From: Anaeromyxobacter sp.
GTDB lineage: Bacteria > Myxococcota > Myxococcia > Myxococcales > Anaeromyxobacteraceae
DNA length: 64,000 nt
Direction of reading: 5' to 3'
Assembly (NCBI GenBank): GCA_016718565.1
Contig: JADKCZ010000005.1
Coordinates: 124,001-188,000 of the forward strand
Part shown: one piece after another, positions 43,187-51,766 of the stretch
How positions within the stretch are numbered: position 1 is the first letter of the stretch
Layout of the letters: each line of letters starts with the position of its first letter
Notes under the pieces: model-generated
Told to the model about the DNA's origin: nothing
Database searches by the model: none
The model's input: only the letters and a program-made list of their open reading frames with translations
Program-made: the position numbers and the translations under genes

Positions 43187-43497
43187 GAGGCCACCCAGGT
43201 GGCGCGCGGCCCGCCCCGCAGGCGCTCGAAGGGGCGCGGGCGGGCGCTGGCCTGGGCGCAGGCCCGGAGCGAGCGCTTGCCTGGGACCTGGGGTCAGGTG
43301 GCGGGCATTGGCGTTGGAGGGGACGTGTTCAACTGGTAGGGGTCCGGACCGGGGAAGAGCCCCGATCGAGGTCGGTTCGGGGGCCTGTCGCTCACGCCCA
43401 GGGGCTCGAGGAGCCATCCAGCGCTACCGTCTCCAGCATGAGCCCCGAAGGGAGCCTGCTGTCCATAATCCATCTAGGTCCTGTCCAGCTCTTGTCA

Positions 43498-43513
43498 TGG
43501 CACTTATCTCGCT
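43498..43513 (+). promoter_or_regulatory. Sigma-54 promoter candidate for the cfa operon
   Basis: TGGCACTTATCTCGCT matches TGGCAC-N5-TTGCW with a perfect -24 half and one mismatch in the -12 half; GG (43499-43500) and GC (43511-43512) are ten nt apart. Transcription would start near 43523, about 53 nt before the first start codon at 43577. The site stands in a comparatively AT-rich stretch of an otherwise very GC-rich window. Confidence 0.6.
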
Positions 43514-43576
43514 AGGGTCGCATCATTCAGCCCTGTAGGCTTCCTCCAGCCCACTCCCGGAGCTTCGCCCCACCCC

Positions 43577-44857
43577 ATGCGGATCGCCATCGTCGGCAGC
43601 GGCATCAGCGGGCTCGTCTGCGCCCACCTGCTCCACCGCGAGCACGAGGTGACCCTGTACGAGGGGGGCGACCACCTCGGCGGCCACACCCACACCCATG
43701 ACCTCGAGCTGCGCGGCCGCCCCTTCCGCGTGGACACCGGCTTCATCGTCTTCAACGAGGAGACCTACCCGGGCTTCGTGGCGCTGCTGGCCCGGCTCGG
43801 CGTGGCGTCGCAGCCCTCCGACATGAGCTTCAGCGTGAAGGACGCGGCCACCAACCTGGAGTGGAAGGGGACCAGCCTCGACTCGCTCTTCGCGCAGCGC
43901 GCCAACCTCTTCAACCTCTCCTTCCACCGCATGGTGGCCGACATCCTGCGCTTCAACGGGCTGGCCCGCGCCCTGGCCACCTCGCCGGTGGCCGACGACG
44001 AGCCCATCGGCGCCTTCGTGGAGCGCCACGGGTTCTCCCGCCAGTTCGTCGAGCACTACCTCGTGCCCATCGGCACCGCCGTCTGGAGCGCCGACCCGTC
44101 GCGCTTCGCCGAGTTCCCGGCCCAGACCTTCTGCCGCTTCTTCGAGAACCACCGCTTCCTGCAGTCCAGCGGCCAGCCCACCTGGCGCACCGTGGCCGGC
44201 GGCTCCGACACCTACGCCCGGGCCATCCTCCGGCCCATCGAGGACCGGGTGCGGCGCGCCGCGGTCACCTCCATCCGGCGCGGCCTGTCGGGCGGGGCCG
44301 CCGCCGCGGGGGCGCCGCCGGCCGGCGCCGTCGAGGTCACCGCCGCCGGCCTCGCCCCGGAGCGGTTCGACCGCGTCATCCTGGCCTGCCACTCCGACCA
44401 GGCGCTGCGGCTGCTGGCCGACGCCACGCCGCTGGAGCGCTCGGTGCTGGGCGACATCCCGTACCAGGAGAACCTGGCCACCCTGCACACCGACGCCCGC
44501 GTCCTGCCGGTCTCGCGGCGCGCCTGGGCCAGCTGGAACGCCTGGATCCCGCCCACCCCGCGCGGCGCCGCCACGCTCACCTACGACATGAGCCGCCTCC
44601 AGTCGCTGGCCACGCCGGAGCCGCTGCTGGTCTCGCTCAACATGGACGACCAGATCGCGCCCGACAAGGTGGTGCGGCGCATGACCTACCACCACCCGGT
44701 CTACACGCCGGCCAGCGTGCGGGCGCAGCGGCGCCACGGCGAGATCGACGGCGTGGGCGGCACCCACTTCTGCGGCGCCTACTGGGCCTACGGATTCCAC
44801 GAGGACGGCGTGCAGAGCGCCCTGCGCGTCTGCCGGAAGTTCGGCCAGGACCTGTGA
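43577..44857 (+). CDS. FAD-dependent oxidoreductase of the cfa operon (amine-oxidase type)
   Basis: A 426-residue flavoprotein. The N-terminal MRIAIVGSGISGLVCAHLL is a dinucleotide-binding GxGxxG motif, followed by LYEGGDHLGGHTHTHD and RVDTGFIVFNEETYP, the signatures of the NAD(P)-binding amine-oxidase-like family next to CFA synthases. The C-terminal FAD segment is GVGGTHFCGAYWAYGFHEDG. Such proteins are implicated in fatty-acid modification in the UfaA-type loci of mycobacteria and many proteobacteria. Its stop overlaps the next gene start by GTGA. The ATG at 43577 is downstream of the sigma-54 site. Confidence 0.9.
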   Translation: MRIAIVGSGISGLVCAHLLHREHEVTLYEGGDHLGGHTHTHDLELRGRPFRVDTGFIVFNEETYPGFVALLARLGVASQPSDMSFSVKDAATNLEWKGTSLDSLFAQRANLFNLSFHRMVADILRFNGLARALATSPVADDEPIGAFVERHGFSRQFVEHYLVPIGTAVWSADPSRFAEFPAQTFCRFFENHRFLQSSGQPTWRTVAGGSDTYARAILRPIEDRVRRAAVTSIRRGLSGGAAAAGAPPAGAVEVTAAGLAPERFDRVILACHSDQALRLLADATPLERSVLGDIPYQENLATLHTDARVLPVSRRAWASWNAWIPPTPRGAATLTYDMSRLQSLATPEPLLVSLNMDDQIAPDKVVRRMTYHHPVYTPASVRAQRRHGEIDGVGGTHFCGAYWAYGFHEDGVQSALRVCRKFGQDL

Positions 44858-45765
44858 CCGCCGCCGCGCTCCAGAGCTGCCTCTACCTGGGGTGGGTGGC
44901 CCACCGCCGGCTGGCGCCCGCGGCGCACGCCTTCCGCTGGCCGGTCTTCTTCACCTGGCTGGACCTCGGCGAGCTCGACCGGGTCTTCGCCGGGCGCTGG
45001 CTCTGGTCGGCGCGCCGGCCGGCGGTGGCCTGGCTGGACCGGCGGCGCCACCTGGGCGACCCGGCGGTGCCCCTCGAGGAGGCGGTGCGGCGCGCCGTGG
45101 AGGTCACCCTGGGCCGCCGGCCCGTGGGTCCCATCCGGCTCCTCACCCACCTCACCTACTTCGGCCACGGCTTCGACCCGGTCAGCTTCTACTACTGCTA
45201 CGAGGCCGACGGCGCGACGCTCGACGCGGTGGTGGCCGAGGTGAACAACACCCCGTGGAAGGAGCAGCACCCCTACGTGCTCGACGCGCGCCACCCGGCG
45301 GCGGCGCCCGAGGCCGCGCCGGCGCAGTCCAGCACCGCGCCCAGCCCGGTGCGCGGGGGCGGACGGGTCGGCCGCACCCACCGCTGGCGCTTCCAGAAGC
45401 GCTTCCACGTCTCGCCCTTCATGGCGCTGGCCCAGCAGTACGACTGGCGCCTCGCCGAGCCGGGGAGGCGCCTGGTCGTGCACATGGAGAACCGCGAGGG
45501 CGGCCGGCTCCTCTTCGACGCCACGCTGGTCCTGGCCCGCCGCGAGATCACCGGCCGGAGCCTGGCCGGGGTGCTGCTGCGCTACCCGCTCATGACGCTG
45601 CAGGTGGTGGCCGCCATCCACTGGCACGCCCTCCGGCTCTGGCTGAAGCGGGTCCCCTTCGTGCCGCACCCTGGCACCTCGCCGCCGGCGTCCCGGCCCG
45701 GCGTGGCCCCGCCGCGACCGCCCCTCGACGCCGCCTCACCCCCACCACACAGGAGCACCTCATGA
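44854..45765 (+). CDS. DUF1365 family protein
   Basis: A 303-residue protein matching DUF1365: SCLYLGWVAHRRLAPAAHAF, FTWLDLGELDRVF, RPVGPIRLLTHLTYFGHGF then DPVSFYYCYEADG, EVNNTPWKEQHPYVL, KRFHVSPFMALAQQYDWRL. The family sits between the FAD oxidoreductase and CFA synthase genes in many proteobacteria and is linked to lipid modification, but the reaction is unknown. The C-terminal ~35 residues are Pro-rich. The GTG at 44854 overlaps the preceding stop, and the stop overlaps the cfa start (ATGA). Confidence 0.9.
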   Translation: MTAAALQSCLYLGWVAHRRLAPAAHAFRWPVFFTWLDLGELDRVFAGRWLWSARRPAVAWLDRRRHLGDPAVPLEEAVRRAVEVTLGRRPVGPIRLLTHLTYFGHGFDPVSFYYCYEADGATLDAVVAEVNNTPWKEQHPYVLDARHPAAAPEAAPAQSSTAPSPVRGGGRVGRTHRWRFQKRFHVSPFMALAQQYDWRLAEPGRRLVVHMENREGGRLLFDATLVLARREITGRSLAGVLLRYPLMTLQVVAAIHWHALRLWLKRVPFVPHPGTSPPASRPGVAPPRPPLDAASPPPHRSTS

Positions 45766-47071
45766 GCGCCCCGTCCAAGGTCCTCGCGCTGGCCGAGCGC
45801 CGCGACGAACCCCGGCTGGCCGCCCTGCCGACCGAGCCCCAGCAGGCCCGGGGCCTGGCCGGGCTGGCCCGCGCCGCCGTGCTGGCCAAGCTCGGCGGCC
45901 TGCCGCGCGGCCAGCTCACCCTTCACGAGGGTGGCCGCCGCCACCTCTTCGGCCGCCCGGGGGACGGGCCGCACGCCGCGGTGACCATCCGCGACCCGCG
46001 GGCCTTCTCGGCCATCGCCTTCGGCGGCACCATCGGGGCCGCCGAGTCCTTCGCCGAGGGCTGGTGGGACGCCGACGACCTGGCCGCCACGGTGCGCCTG
46101 GCCCTCTCGATGGGCGACGGGGCCGAGGGGCTGGAGGGCGGCCTGGCGCGGCTGGGCGGCCTGATCCACCGGCTGCGCCACCGGGCCCGGCTCAACACCC
46201 GCGAGGGTGCCCGGCGGAACGTGGCGGCCCACTACGACCTGGGCAACGAGTTCTTCGAGCTCTTCCTCGACCCAACCCTCACCTACAGCTGCGCCCTGTT
46301 CGAGCGCGAGGAGGCGACGCTGGAGGAGGCGCAGCTCGCCAAGCTGGACCGCATCTGCCACAAGCTCGACCTGCGGCCCGGCGAGCGCCTGCTGGAGATC
46401 GGCACCGGCTGGGGGCCCTGGCGCTGCACGCCGCCCGGCGCTTCGGGGTGCGGGTCACCACCACCACGCTGTCCCGGCAGCAGCACCAGGTGGCCACGGC
46501 GCGGGTGCGGGAGGCCGGCCTGTCGGACCGGGTCACCGTGCTCCTGTCCGACTACCGCGATCTCACCGGCAGCTACGACAAGCTGGTCTCGGTGGAGATG
46601 ATCGAGGCGGTGGGCTGGGAGTTCTACCCGGCCTTCATGCGGACGCTCTGCCAGCGCCTGACGCCGCAGGGGCTGGCCCTGGTGCAGGCCATCACCATCC
46701 CGGACCACCGCTTCGAGCGCATGAAGCGCGAGCCGAACCACATCAACCGCATCGTCTTCCCGGGCACCTGCATCCCCTCCACCACCGCGCTGCTGGGCGC
46801 GGCGGCGAGCCACTCCGACCTGCGCCTCTTCCACCTCGAGGAGATCGGCCCGCACTACGCCCGCACCCTGCGCGAGTGGCGGACCCGGCTGGTGGCCCGC
46901 TGGGCCGAGGCGAGGGCGCAGGGGCGCGACGAGCGGTTCCTGCGCGGCTTCGAGTACTACCTGGCCAGCTGCGAGGCCGGCTACGCCACCCGCTACCTGG
47001 GCAACGTGCAGCTGCTGTTCGCCAGGCCCGAGGCCACCCGGGCGCCCATCGTCCCGCCGCTGGACGGCTGA
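45762..47071 (+). pseudogene. cfa: Cyclopropane-fatty-acyl-phospholipid synthase, one-base frameshift
   Basis: CFA synthase homologue that would be 436 residues but needs two frames. The first, from the ATG at 45762 (AGGAG at 45751-45755), covers the N-terminal domain and reaches the SAM motif LLEIGTGWG. In the run TGGGGG (46410-46415) one G appears to be missing: with one more G the reading becomes GTGWGALALHAARRFGVRVT, the usual SAM motif, and the frame continues in good register to VSVEMIEAVGWEFYPAFMRT, VQAITIPDHRF and the C-terminal CEAGYATRYLGNVQLLFARP. As written, translation would end at 46601. The cause may be a homopolymer error or slippage. Confidence 0.9.
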
Positions 47072-47189
47072 GGCGCGGGCGGCGGGTCCGGGCCGGAGGG
47101 GACCTGGCGCCCCGCCCCCGGCCGCACCCCTCCGCTTGCCGGGCCCGCCTCCCACATGGGAATGTGCCTGCGCCCGCCGGGGGACCCGC

Positions 47190-48032
47190 ATGCGCATCGT
47201 CGAGACCACCCAGTACTGGAACGAGTCCCACTACTTCGAGGAGCGCGTCCGGAACGCGCTGCGCTACGCGGACCTGCTGGTGATCTCGGAGGCCGAGGAC
47301 GCCTTCTCGCAGAAGGCCTCCCGCCCGTTCGAGGTGCCGGGCCTGCTGGCCCGGCTGCCGGCCGAGCTCCGCCCGCGCGTCCTCTTCGACCCGGTGGACC
47401 TGAAGCCGCACGCCCACCTGGGCCACTTCGAGCGCGAGGCGGTGGTCCGCAACTCGGCCTTCAGGCGGCTCAGGCGCGAGGGGCTGGTGCGGCCCGAGGA
47501 CCTGGTGCTGGTGCAGGACTTCGACGAGTTCTTCGACCCGGCCTGCCGCGAGGCGCTGGTGCGCCACTTCGACCGCTGGTGGCGCCCCTACGTGCACCTC
47601 ACCTACCGGTGCACCTACTACTTCCTCGACAACCAGATCGTGGCGCCGGCCAACCACCGGCGCTGGCGCCACCAGGTGGCGTTCCGCGCCAGCTACGGGG
47701 CGCGCGACGGCTTCTGCATCCACCGGCTCCGCACCGGGCGGCGCTGGCGGCGGACCAGCCAGGTGATGGGCTGGCACCACTCCTACCTCGGCTCCTTCGA
47801 CTTCATCGCGGCCAAGGTGCGGGCCTTCGCCCACGCCGACGACCGCTTCCTGAAGGACCTGCCGGACTCGGCGCTGGCCGAGCGGATCGCCCGGGGCGAG
47901 GACCTCTTCGGCCGCGCCTTCAGGTTCCAGGTGCTGGCCGACTACGCGGCGGTGGGGATCCCCGACCTGGCCGGCCGCCGCGACCTGTGCGCGCCGACCC
48001 GTCCTGCCGACGCGGCGCGCCTGCCGGCCTGA
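47190..48032 (+). CDS. GT17-like glycosyltransferase
   Basis: A 280-residue protein resembling glycosyltransferase family 17 (beta-1,4-mannosyl-glycoprotein GlcNAc-transferase-like). Features are MRIVETTQYWNESHYFEERV, LLVISEAEDAFSQKASRPF, a DxD-like acidic patch in LVLVQDFDEFFDPA, and MGWHHSYLGSFDFIAAKVRAF. No TM segment or signal is present, so it acts in the cytoplasm on nucleotide sugars. The ATG at 47190 follows GGGGG. It is 118 nt downstream of cfa and converges on the DUF5672 gene, so its transcript may continue from the cfa operon. Acceptor is unknown. Confidence 0.75.
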   Translation: MRIVETTQYWNESHYFEERVRNALRYADLLVISEAEDAFSQKASRPFEVPGLLARLPAELRPRVLFDPVDLKPHAHLGHFEREAVVRNSAFRRLRREGLVRPEDLVLVQDFDEFFDPACREALVRHFDRWWRPYVHLTYRCTYYFLDNQIVAPANHRRWRHQVAFRASYGARDGFCIHRLRTGRRWRRTSQVMGWHHSYLGSFDFIAAKVRAFAHADDRFLKDLPDSALAERIARGEDLFGRAFRFQVLADYAAVGIPDLAGRRDLCAPTRPADAARLPA

Positions 48033-48043
48033 GCGATGGCGGG

Positions 48044-48068
48044 AGCCCCCGCCACGGGCGCGGGGGCT
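48044..48068. terminator. Hairpin between converging glycan genes
   Basis: AGCCCCCGC (48044-48052) pairs perfectly with GCGGGGGCT (48060-48068) around a 7-nt loop. It starts 12 nt after the GT17-like stop and lies 32 nt past the DUF5672 stop on the other strand. Confidence 0.65.
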
Positions 48069-48100
48069 GGCCGCGGCCCGGCGCGCGGCCGCGCCCAGGC

Positions 48101-48949
48101 TCACCCGGCGCGGGCCGGCCCCGTCGACGGCTGGCCGGAGCGGGCCGCGGCGACGTGGGGCGCCCAGAAGGCCAGGTGCCGCCGCTTGTACCAGCCGTGC
48201 GCCGCCATGGGCAGCCGCTGGCCGGCCAGCTCGAAGAGCCGGGCCGGGTTGATGTCGAAGGCGAAGGCCAGCGCCTCCTGGGCCGAGGGCGTCCGGTGGG
48301 GGTGGCCCCTCCTGGAGGGCTCGATCGACCAGAAGACGTCCTCGTGGAAGTGGTGCGTCCCCTGGTTGGCCAGGTAGTGCCGGATGGCGTCGGCCATCAC
48401 CACCGAGAGGTGGTGGTGGGTGGCGGTCTTGCGCAGCGAGAAGCCGCCGTTGCCCACCCGGTCGCGCGTCTCGTGGCTGCGGACCTTGCCCCTCCCGCCG
48501 GGCAGGAGCCGGGCGGCCAGGCCCTTGAGCCGGTGCACCTGCGCGCTCAGCGCGCTGCCGGAGATCCAGGGGGCGCCCACGTAGTCGTAGCCGCGCTCCA
48601 CCCAGGCGGCCAGGTCGTCGTGGAAGACGAACACGTCGAGCTGGCACACCAGCAGGTACTCGCTCTCCAGGAACCGCTGGTAGAAGCCGGTGGAGAGGAG
48701 CAGGCGGTTGTAGCCCTGGATGGACCTGAAGTAGTCCGGCGCGAAGGTCTCGACGGCGGCGAACGGGTAGCGCGCCTCGAGCGCGCCGGTGTCGAGCCCC
48801 TCCGGCTTCACCATGACGAGGTGGTGGCCGCCGAGCACGCGGAAGGTGGAGTCGAGCGAGACCTGCTCCTCCTCGTCGAGGGTGGGCCGGTAGACCGGCA
48901 CGGCGATGGTGAGCCGCTGGCGCGGCAGGCCGGCCGGGCCAGGGCTCAC
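48101..48949 (-). CDS. DUF5672 family protein (glycosyltransferase-like)
   Basis: A 282-residue protein with the DUF5672 signatures: LTIAVPVYRPTL, SIQGYNRLLLSTGFYQRFLE, YLLVCQLDVFVFHDDLAAWV, GYDYVGAPWISG, RVGNGGFSLRKTATH and HEDVFWSI. The DVFVF acidic motif and NGGFSLR with a following EDVFW match the nucleotide-sugar and acceptor sites of GT-A transferases. No signal peptide. The ATG at 48949 overlaps the stop of the sulfatase-like gene by ATGA, so the two are coupled, suggesting both work on the same surface glycan or lipid. Confidence 0.85.
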   Translation of the reverse strand: MSPGPAGLPRQRLTIAVPVYRPTLDEEEQVSLDSTFRVLGGHHLVMVKPEGLDTGALEARYPFAAVETFAPDYFRSIQGYNRLLLSTGFYQRFLESEYLLVCQLDVFVFHDDLAAWVERGYDYVGAPWISGSALSAQVHRLKGLAARLLPGGRGKVRSHETRDRVGNGGFSLRKTATHHHLSVVMADAIRHYLANQGTHHFHEDVFWSIEPSRRGHPHRTPSAQEALAFAFDINPARLFELAGQRLPMAAHGWYKRRHLAFWAPHVAAARSGQPSTGPARAG

Positions 48950-50859
48950 GGGGCGACCGCCGGGGCGGGCGCCGTCCCCGCGGGGGGAGCGCCCGGCGCC
49001 GGGGCCGCCGCGCCCCGCCCGAAGAGCTTGAGGATGCGGGGCGCCGCCGCCGAGAAGCGGGCGTCGCCGTCCGGCAGGGGCCGGTCGAACGGATCGGTGA
49101 TGGTCACCCCGCCCAGCCCGGCGTCCATGCCGTAGAAGGAGACCTTGAGGTCCTTGCCGATGGCGGCGTAGCGCGGCTCCCAGCCGAGCGACGCGAGGAC
49201 GAAGCGGTCCTGCGGGGCGTCGAACATCGAGACGCCGTCGGAGTAGAGCGCCGGCGGGTGGCGGTCGCCCAGCAGCGAGAGCAGGGTCGGCACCACGTCG
49301 GCGTGGCTGGTGGGGGCGTCGCGCCGGCCCACCGGCACCCCGTCGCCCAGCACCACCATGGGCACGTGCAGCTGCTGCACGGTCAGCGCCGAGCCATGGC
49401 CCAGGTGCCCCTGCTCGCGCATCTCCTCGGCGTGGTCGCCCGTCACCATGACCAGCGGCCGCCGGCCGCGCGCCTGCTCCATCCAGGTGAGGAACTCGTC
49501 GAGCTTCCAGTCGGCCTCGAAGACGGCGTTGCGGGCCCGCGCCAGGATCAGCTCGCCCGGGGCGCCGCTGCCCTTCAGGACCCCCTCACCGTCCCACACC
49601 GGCGAGAACCTCGCCGAGCGCGGCGGGTACGAGTAGTTGAAGTGGGGCCCGACGAAGAAGAGGAACAGGAAGACCGGCTGGTCGCCCACGGTGGAGACGA
49701 AGCGCCTGGCCTCGTCCAGCATGGCGCCGTCCTTCTGCTCGCCGGTGAGGCCGGCCGGCCAGTCGGTCTCCAGCGACTGCTGCACGTCGCCGAAGACCTG
49801 CTCGCGCAGCCCCATCCAGTCCACCGAGGAGGCCGCCAGGAAGCGCGAGGCGTAGCCGTTGCGGGTGAAGGCCGGGAAGAGCTCGGGCCGCCGCCCCGAG
49901 GCGATGACCGCGTCGAGCTTGTGGGCCTGCAGGCCGAAGAGCAGCCCGAAGACGGTGAAGTAGGTGGAGGAGGAGAGGGCGTAGTGGCGCTCGAAGACGG
50001 TGCCGCCGGCCTGGGCGCGGGCCAGCAGGCGCGGCATCACCTCCGGCACCAGCGAGTCGGCGCGGGTGGACTCCAGCAGCACGAAGACCACGTCGGGCCG
50101 CCGCTCGAAGACGATCTGGGCGGGGGGCACGCCGGGCGGGAGCTTGAGGGCGCTCTCGCCCGCCACCCCCTTGAGCGGGCTGGAGAGGGCCTGGCGCCCG
50201 GTGATCCGCTCCCACGCCGCGCTCATGCGGACCGGCACCTGCAGCGGCAGCACCTGGCCGGCCGCGAAGACCCCCGGGCCGCCGAAGAAGGCCAGGCTGG
50301 CCACGTAGGTGCGCTCGACCCCGGCCAGCAGCAGCAGCGCCAGCGCCACCCGCCAGGCGCGCTGGCGCCCGGCGAAGCGGCCCAGGAACCAGCGCCCACC
50401 CACCAGCTCGAGGGCCAGCCAGCCCAGGCTCTGCCCCGCCAGCACCAGCACGTCGGACACCGGGATGCCGGTCTCGGCCAGGGCGCCGGGCTGCACCGCC
50501 ACCCGCAGGAAGAAGCCGTTGATGTGGAACCCGACCGACGCGTAGGTCCGGGCGTCCACCGCCAGGATCACCGTGGCCAGCCCGGTGGAGAGCGGCACCG
50601 CCCAGCGGTAGGCGCGCGGCCAGAAGGAGAGCGGCAGGGTGATGACCCAGAGCGCCAGCGCCAGCAGCGCCGCCTGGGCCGGGAAGGTGGGCCACAGGCT
50701 GACCGCGTACCAGGTCGGCAGCCCGCGCAGCGCGTGGCCGATGGAGCCGGCGAAGAGGCCCAGGGTGACCGGCACGTGCAGCAGGCCCCACAGGAGGGCC
50801 GGCCAGCGCAGCGCGCCCGGCTCGTCGGAGGAGGGGCGCAGGGGGGTGAGGTACGTCAT
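48946..50859 (-). CDS. Membrane-anchored sulfatase/alkaline-phosphatase-type protein
   Basis: A 637-residue inner-membrane protein with about five N-terminal TM segments (residues ~17-180) and a large periplasmic alkaline-phosphatase-superfamily domain. Motifs: VFVLLESTRADSL with the probable metal-binding and nucleophile residues, YALSSSTYFTVFGLLFGL, LFFVGPHFNYSYPPR and MVTGDHAEEMREQGHLGHG with the metal-binding Asp-His pair. It resembles YejM/LtaS/phosphoethanolamine-transferase-like proteins rather than soluble sulfatases. No formylglycine (C/S-x-P-x-R) motif is seen. The C-terminal ~25 residues are Ala/Pro-rich. Substrate is probably a lipid or glycan. Confidence 0.8.
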   Translation of the reverse strand: MTYLTPLRPSSDEPGALRWPALLWGLLHVPVTLGLFAGSIGHALRGLPTWYAVSLWPTFPAQAALLALALWVITLPLSFWPRAYRWAVPLSTGLATVILAVDARTYASVGFHINGFFLRVAVQPGALAETGIPVSDVLVLAGQSLGWLALELVGGRWFLGRFAGRQRAWRVALALLLLAGVERTYVASLAFFGGPGVFAAGQVLPLQVPVRMSAAWERITGRQALSSPLKGVAGESALKLPPGVPPAQIVFERRPDVVFVLLESTRADSLVPEVMPRLLARAQAGGTVFERHYALSSSTYFTVFGLLFGLQAHKLDAVIASGRRPELFPAFTRNGYASRFLAASSVDWMGLREQVFGDVQQSLETDWPAGLTGEQKDGAMLDEARRFVSTVGDQPVFLFLFFVGPHFNYSYPPRSARFSPVWDGEGVLKGSGAPGELILARARNAVFEADWKLDEFLTWMEQARGRRPLVMVTGDHAEEMREQGHLGHGSALTVQQLHVPMVVLGDGVPVGRRDAPTSHADVVPTLLSLLGDRHPPALYSDGVSMFDAPQDRFVLASLGWEPRYAAIGKDLKVSFYGMDAGLGGVTITDPFDRPLPDGDARFSAAAPRILKLFGRGAAAPAPGAPPAGTAPAPAVAP

Positions 50860-51036
50860 CGGGGCGGACCCTACACAACGAGGGCGGCTCGTGGCCACCC
50901 TTAGGGGGGCGCGCGCTGGTGACGTCCCAGGCGGGCCCGACTTGCGGACGGGGGGTTCGGGGTCCACTGTTTGACTACACGCGCCCACCGCGGAGCCAGG
51001 GCACGCCACGCCTCCGCGACCATCAGGATCCTCATC

Positions 51037-51672
51037 ATGGCCACCCAGCCCCAGCTCCAGTCGCCCCGCCCCCGCCTGGGCGACGTCCTCGTCGGCGCCA
51101 AGCTCATCACCCGGGAGCAGCTCGACCTGGCGCTGCGCGAGCAGTCGTCGTGGGGTGGCCGGCTCGGCCAGAACCTGCTCTCGCTCGGCTTCATCGACGA
51201 GGAGCGGCTCACCGCCGCCGTGGCCGCCCACCTCGGCCTGCCCACCGTGGACCTGGACCGCGCCCAGCTGCCGCCGGAGGTGAACCGGCTGCTGCCGCTC
51301 GAGCTGTGCGAGCGGTACGGCCTCATGCCGCTGGGCGCCCGGCCCCGCGAGGGCAAGCTCTGGCTGGCCTGCTTCGACCCCACCCACCAGGAGGCGCAGG
51401 CGGCGGTGCGGCGCGCCAGCGGCCTCATCCCGGTGATCCACGTGGCCACCGCGTCGTCGGTGGATCGCGCCATCCGCAAGTACTTCTACGGCGAGGCCAC
51501 CCCCACGCCGTCGCCGGGCAGCCCGCTCTTCACGGTGACCCGCAACACCATGGAGACGCCGCTGGAGGCGGCGCCGCACCGCGACCTCCTGGCGCGGGTG
51601 GCCGACCTCGAGGCGCAGGTGGCGCGGCTCACCTCGCTGGTGGAGTCGATCTCGAACCGGCTGCCGGGCTAG
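51037..51672 (+). CDS. GspE/PilB N-terminal (MshEN) domain protein
   Basis: A 211-residue protein with one type II secretion/pilus ATPase N-terminal domain and no ATPase domain. RLGDVLVGAKLITREQLDLALREQ, LLSLGFIDEERLTAAVAAHL and PTVDLDRAQLPPEVNRLLPLELCERYGLMPL are the MshEN signatures, a domain that can bind cyclic-di-GMP through RLG..L..LG. motifs. The last ~45 residues form a coiled coil (RDLLARVADLEAQVARLTSLV). Stand-alone MshEN proteins are common in Myxococcota and may act as second-messenger receptors. The ATG at 51037 is divergent from the sulfatase gene, 177 nt away. Confidence 0.85.
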   Translation: MATQPQLQSPRPRLGDVLVGAKLITREQLDLALREQSSWGGRLGQNLLSLGFIDEERLTAAVAAHLGLPTVDLDRAQLPPEVNRLLPLELCERYGLMPLGARPREGKLWLACFDPTHQEAQAAVRRASGLIPVIHVATASSVDRAIRKYFYGEATPTPSPGSPLFTVTRNTMETPLEAAPHRDLLARVADLEAQVARLTSLVESISNRLPG

Positions 51673-51693
51673 GTCGACGCCGGCCCCGGCAGC

Positions 51694-51709
51694 GGCGCGC
51701 CGGCGCGCC
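51694..51709. repeat. 16-bp palindrome between converging genes
   Basis: Two adjacent copies of GGCGCGCC form a perfect 16-base palindrome in the 94 nt between the MshEN gene and the lipoprotein gene. It may act as a bidirectional terminator, though stem and loop geometry is poor. Confidence 0.4.
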
Positions 51710-51766
51710 TGCGGGCGGGCGGTGGTGCCGGCCAGCCAGCGCGGCGGCCACCGCCCGGCAGGTCGC

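Larger units (their letters stand above)
43011..43576. other. 566-nt non-coding interval between divergent genes
   Basis: No convincing gene lies here; short frames have no supported start or motif. From left to right it contains a GGAGCC/GGCTCC hairpin (43025-43040) in the leader of the giant lipoprotein gene, a repeated GGGGAGGTCA stretch (about 43048-43067), a sigma-54-like site on the minus strand (43076-43091), three ACCTGCCT repeats (43164-43186), and a good sigma-54 site on the plus strand (43498-43513). The right part, 43440-43540, is the least GC-rich stretch locally. Confidence 0.6.

Noticed and set aside
43178..43417. Minus-strand frame of 79 residues in the large intergenic interval
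   Set aside because: Pro/Arg/Gly/Leu-rich with no motif or ribosome site, and it overlaps simple repeats.
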